This document shows positions 5,784 through 8,028 of a stretch of 8,028 nucleotides of DNA, piece by piece. The stretch is taken from assembly GCA_036396755.1 (NCBI GenBank), contig DASWKG010000140.1, positions 1-8,028 of the forward strand. The letters run 5' to 3'. The position numbers and the translations under genes are program-made. Position 1 is the first letter of the stretch. Each line of letters opens with the position of its first letter. The stretch is from DASWKG01 sp036396755. GTDB lineage: Bacteria; Actinomycetota; UBA4738; CALAEC01. The notes under the pieces were generated by a model, which saw nothing but the letters and a program-made list of their open reading frames with translations, ran no database searches and was not told the DNA's origin.

Positions 5784-7060
5784 CGGTCCCCGTCGGGCTG
5801 CTCGGCTGCGGCACCGTCGGCGCCGCGACGCTCCGGCTCCTCCTCGACCGCGCCGACGACATCGAGCGGCGCAGCGGGTGCCGCATCGAGGTCGTGCGGG
5901 TGGCCGTCCGCGACCCGTCGAAGGCGCGGGACGTCCCGCTTCCCGCCGACCGGTTCACCGGCGAGCCGCGCGAGGTGGTCGAGGACCCGGAGGTCCGGAT
6001 CGTGGTCGAGGTGATGGGCGGCACCGAGCCCGCCGGCACGCTCGTGCTCGACGCGATCTCGGCCGGCAAGCACGTCGTCACCGCGAACAAGGAGCTGCTC
6101 GCCACCCGCGGCCGCGAGCTGTTCGACGCGGCGGAGAAGGCGGGCGTGGCCCTGCTCTTCGAGGCCGCGGTCGGCGGCGGGATCCCGCTCGTGCGCCCGC
6201 TGCGCGAGTCTCTCGCCGGCGAGCGGATCGTCCGCATCATCGGCATCCTGAACGGCACCACCAACTTCATCCTCACCCGCATGCACGAGGACCGCATGTC
6301 CTTCGAGGACGCGCTGGCCGAGGCCACGCGGCTCGGCTACGCGGAGCCCGACCCCACCGCCGACGTCGAGGGCAGCGACGCGGCCGCGAAGTGCGCGATC
6401 CTCGCGTCGCTCGCGTTCAACACGCGCGTGGTCGCCGGCGACGTCTACCGCGAGGGCATCACCCGGGTCACCGCCGAGGACGTCGAGTTCGCGGAGCGCC
6501 TCGGCTACGTGGTGAAGCCGCTCGCGTTCGCCGAGCTCGAGGACGGCGAGGTGGCAGCGCGCGTGCACCCGGCGATGATCCCCGCCGATCATCCGCTCGC
6601 CGCCGTGCGCGAGAGCTTCAACGCCGCGTTCGTCGAGGGGGAGGCCGCCGGCGAGATGATGTTCTACGGGCGTGGCGCCGGCGGCGAGCCCACCGCGACG
6701 GCCGTGATCGGCGACATCGTCGACGCCGCCCGCCACGTGGTGCACGGCGGCATCCCGTCCGGCTCGGCCGCGTACCTCGACCGCCGCGTGCGGCCGATGG
6801 GGGAGATGTGGAGCCAGTACTACCTGTTGCTCGACGTCCCCGACCGCTCCGGGGTGCTGGCCCAGGTCGCGGGGGCGTTCGGCGAGCACGGCGTCTCGAT
6901 CAAGAGCGTGTGGCAGGAGGGGACGGGCGAGGAGGCGCTGCTCGTCCTCATCACCCACCGCGCGAACGAGGCGGCGCTGCAGGACACGGTCGGGGCGCTC
7001 GAGGGGCTCGACGTGGTGTCGGAGGTGCGGAGCGTGATGCGGGTGGAGGGAGAGGAGTGA
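5780..7060 (+). CDS. hom: Homoserine dehydrogenase with C-terminal ACT domain
   Basis: Reduces aspartate semialdehyde to homoserine with NAD(P)H, the branch point to threonine and methionine. The 426-residue length is normal for the monofunctional, ACT-bearing type. The Rossmann loop is GLLGCGTVG (6-14), followed by VVTANKELLA (99-108, K104) and AAVGGGIPLVRPL. The catalytic region has GILNGTTNFILT (155-166) and EPDPTADVEGSDAAAK (189-204), with the proton-relay Lys K204. The ACT domain covers about 345-420, beginning YYLLLDVPDRSGVLAQVAGAF. In related enzymes this domain mediates threonine feedback inhibition. The chosen GTG overlaps the lysA stop as GTGA. A GTG two codons upstream (5774) is also in frame. 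The ribosome site is weak (GGTGGG), so translation may depend on coupling to lysA. Confidence 0.96.
   Translation: MTVPVGLLGCGTVGAATLRLLLDRADDIERRSGCRIEVVRVAVRDPSKARDVPLPADRFTGEPREVVEDPEVRIVVEVMGGTEPAGTLVLDAISAGKHVVTANKELLATRGRELFDAAEKAGVALLFEAAVGGGIPLVRPLRESLAGERIVRIIGILNGTTNFILTRMHEDRMSFEDALAEATRLGYAEPDPTADVEGSDAAAKCAILASLAFNTRVVAGDVYREGITRVTAEDVEFAERLGYVVKPLAFAELEDGEVAARVHPAMIPADHPLAAVRESFNAAFVEGEAAGEMMFYGRGAGGEPTATAVIGDIVDAARHVVHGGIPSGSAAYLDRRVRPMGEMWSQYYLLLDVPDRSGVLAQVAGAFGEHGVSIKSVWQEGTGEEALLVLITHRANEAALQDTVGALEGLDVVSEVRSVMRVEGEE
7045..7052 (+). promoter_or_regulatory. Ribosome binding site of thrC
   Basis: GGAGGGAG lies inside the last hom codons, with its GGAGG core 7 bases before the GTG at 7057. 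It supports that start, which gives an N-terminus matching actinobacterial ThrC (PWRGIIEEYRDRLPVTDATP). Confidence 0.55.
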
Positions 7061-8028
7061 CGCCGGGCCGCGCGGCGCCCTGGAGAGGCATCATCGAGGA
7101 GTACCGGGATCGGCTCCCGGTGACCGACGCGACGCCGGTCGTCACCCTCGGTGAGGGAGGCACGCCGCTCCTGCGCTCGGACCCGCTGTCGCGGGCCACC
7201 GGCTGCGAGGTCTACCTGAAGTTCGAGGGGGCGAACCCGACCGGCTCGTTCAAGGACCGTGGCATGACGGTCGCGATCTCGCGCGCGCTCGAGCTCGGGT
7301 CGAAGGTGGTGGCCTGCGCCTCGACCGGCAACACGAGCGCTTCGGCCGCCGCGTACGCGGCACGCGGGGGCCTGACCTGCGCGGTGATCGTTCCCCGCGG
7401 CCGGGTGGCCCTCGGGAAGCTCGCGGCGACGCTGGCGCACGGCGCCCGCGTGCTCGAGGTGGACGGCAACTTCGACGAGGCGTTCGTCGTCGCGCGCGAG
7501 CTGGCGGGCGCCTACCCCGTGACGCTCGTCAACTCCATCAACCCCGACCGCATCGAGGGGCAGAAGACGCTCGCGTTCGAGGTCTGCGACGCGCTCGGGC
7601 GTGCGCCGGACGTCCACCTGGTGCCGGTCGGCAACGCGGGCAACATCACGAGCCACTGGATGGGCTACCGCGAGTACCTCGACGTCGGTGTGATCGGGGC
7701 GACGCCGGCGATGCTCGGGTTCCAGGCGGCCGGCGCCGCGCCGATCGTCCGCGGCGAGCCGGTCGAGCGCCCGAGCACGATCGCCACCGCGATCCGCATC
7801 GGCAACCCCGCGTCGTGGAAGCAGGCCGAGGAGGCGGCGACCGACTCGGGCGGCGCGATCGACGCCGTGACCGACCGCGAGATCCTTCAGGCCTGGCGGC
7901 GGCTCGCCGGCGAGGGCATCTTCTGCGAGATGGCGTCGGGCGCCTCGGTGGCGGGATTGTTGAAGGTCTCGGCGGCCGGCGGGCTGGAGGCCGGGTCGAC
8001 GGCCGTCTGCGTGCTGACCGGCCACGGC
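7057..8028 (+). CDS. thrC: Threonine synthase, 3' end cut by window
   Basis: Converts O-phosphohomoserine to threonine with PLP (fold type II), the last step of threonine synthesis. 324 residues are visible and the frame is open to the window edge. Actinobacterial ThrC is about 350-360 aa, so only some 30 residues are missing. The N-terminus PWRGIIEEYRDRLPVTDATP is typical. The PLP Lys is K66 in NPTGSFKDRGM (60-70). Further signatures are the substrate/phosphate loop STGNTSASAAAYAA (89-102), VNSINPDRIEGQKT (158-171), the glycine-rich VGNAGNITS (191-199) and the late CVLTGHG (318-324). One family motif is altered: the region normally read as EPASAAS is EMASGAS here (291-297). The GTG start overlaps the hom stop as GTGA, so it is coupled to hom. 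thrB would be the expected next gene but is not seen. Confidence 0.96.
   Translation, partial: MTPGRAAPWRGIIEEYRDRLPVTDATPVVTLGEGGTPLLRSDPLSRATGCEVYLKFEGANPTGSFKDRGMTVAISRALELGSKVVACASTGNTSASAAAYAARGGLTCAVIVPRGRVALGKLAATLAHGARVLEVDGNFDEAFVVARELAGAYPVTLVNSINPDRIEGQKTLAFEVCDALGRAPDVHLVPVGNAGNITSHWMGYREYLDVGVIGATPAMLGFQAAGAAPIVRGEPVERPSTIATAIRIGNPASWKQAEEAATDSGGAIDAVTDREILQAWRRLAGEGIFCEMASGASVAGLLKVSAAGGLEAGSTAVCVLTGHG

Noticed and set aside
5747..6958. 403-residue minus-strand frame opposite hom
   Set aside because: Composition-driven shadow with no domain. hom is unambiguous on the plus strand.
6820..8025. 401-residue minus-strand frame opposite thrC
   Set aside because: Shadow of thrC, which has the PLP lysine motif and runs open to the window end.

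Overview
The window reads as a very GC-rich chromosomal segment from an actinobacterium (phylum Actinomycetota). Three things point there: the strong G/C bias at third codon positions, which leaves long spurious open frames on the opposite strand; the frequent GTG starts; and the gene order argS-lysA-hom-thrC, which is the classic actinobacterial order (for example Mycobacterium tuberculosis Rv1292-Rv1295). I cannot place it to genus. The ArgS and Hom sequences do not look like those of Mycobacterium or Streptomyces, so a less-studied lineage is plausible.

Layout. (1) 1-232, plus strand: the 3' part of a DUF5615-type PIN-like toxin gene, apparently broken by a one-base deletion near 118. (2) 262-333, minus strand: tRNA-Arg(CCG) with a plausible extended -10 promoter just upstream. 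(3) 400-1728, minus strand: an ECF-type sigma factor. It carries normal sigma-2 and sigma-4 domains, then one predicted transmembrane helix and a Gly/Ser/Thr/Pro/Asp-rich tail of about 220 residues. (4) 1729-1862: a short divergent promoter region. (5) 1863-8028, plus strand: a tightly packed run of five genes. These are a receiver-only response regulator, argS, a lysA gene fused in frame to a GNAT acetyltransferase domain, hom (with ACT domain) and thrC, which is cut by the window end.

How the genes fit together. LysA, Hom and ThrC are three enzymes of the aspartate family. LysA makes lysine from meso-diaminopimelate, Hom makes homoserine from aspartate semialdehyde, and ThrC makes threonine from phosphohomoserine. 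thrB is the expected next gene and would lie outside the window. ArgS charges tRNA-Arg, and one tRNA-Arg gene lies about 2 kb away on the other strand. The argS/lysA, lysA/hom and hom/thrC junctions are all 4-base GTGA overlaps, which implies one translationally coupled transcript. The response regulator ends only 19 bases before argS and so probably belongs to the same transcript.

Most of the window is conserved core metabolism. The unusual parts are the LysA-GNAT fusion, the membrane-anchored sigma factor, the receiver-only regulator at the head of the operon, and the decayed toxin gene beside a tRNA 3' end. I see no CRISPR array, insertion sequence, phage gene or clearly new multi-gene defence system. 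No stretch over 300 bases lacks a gene.
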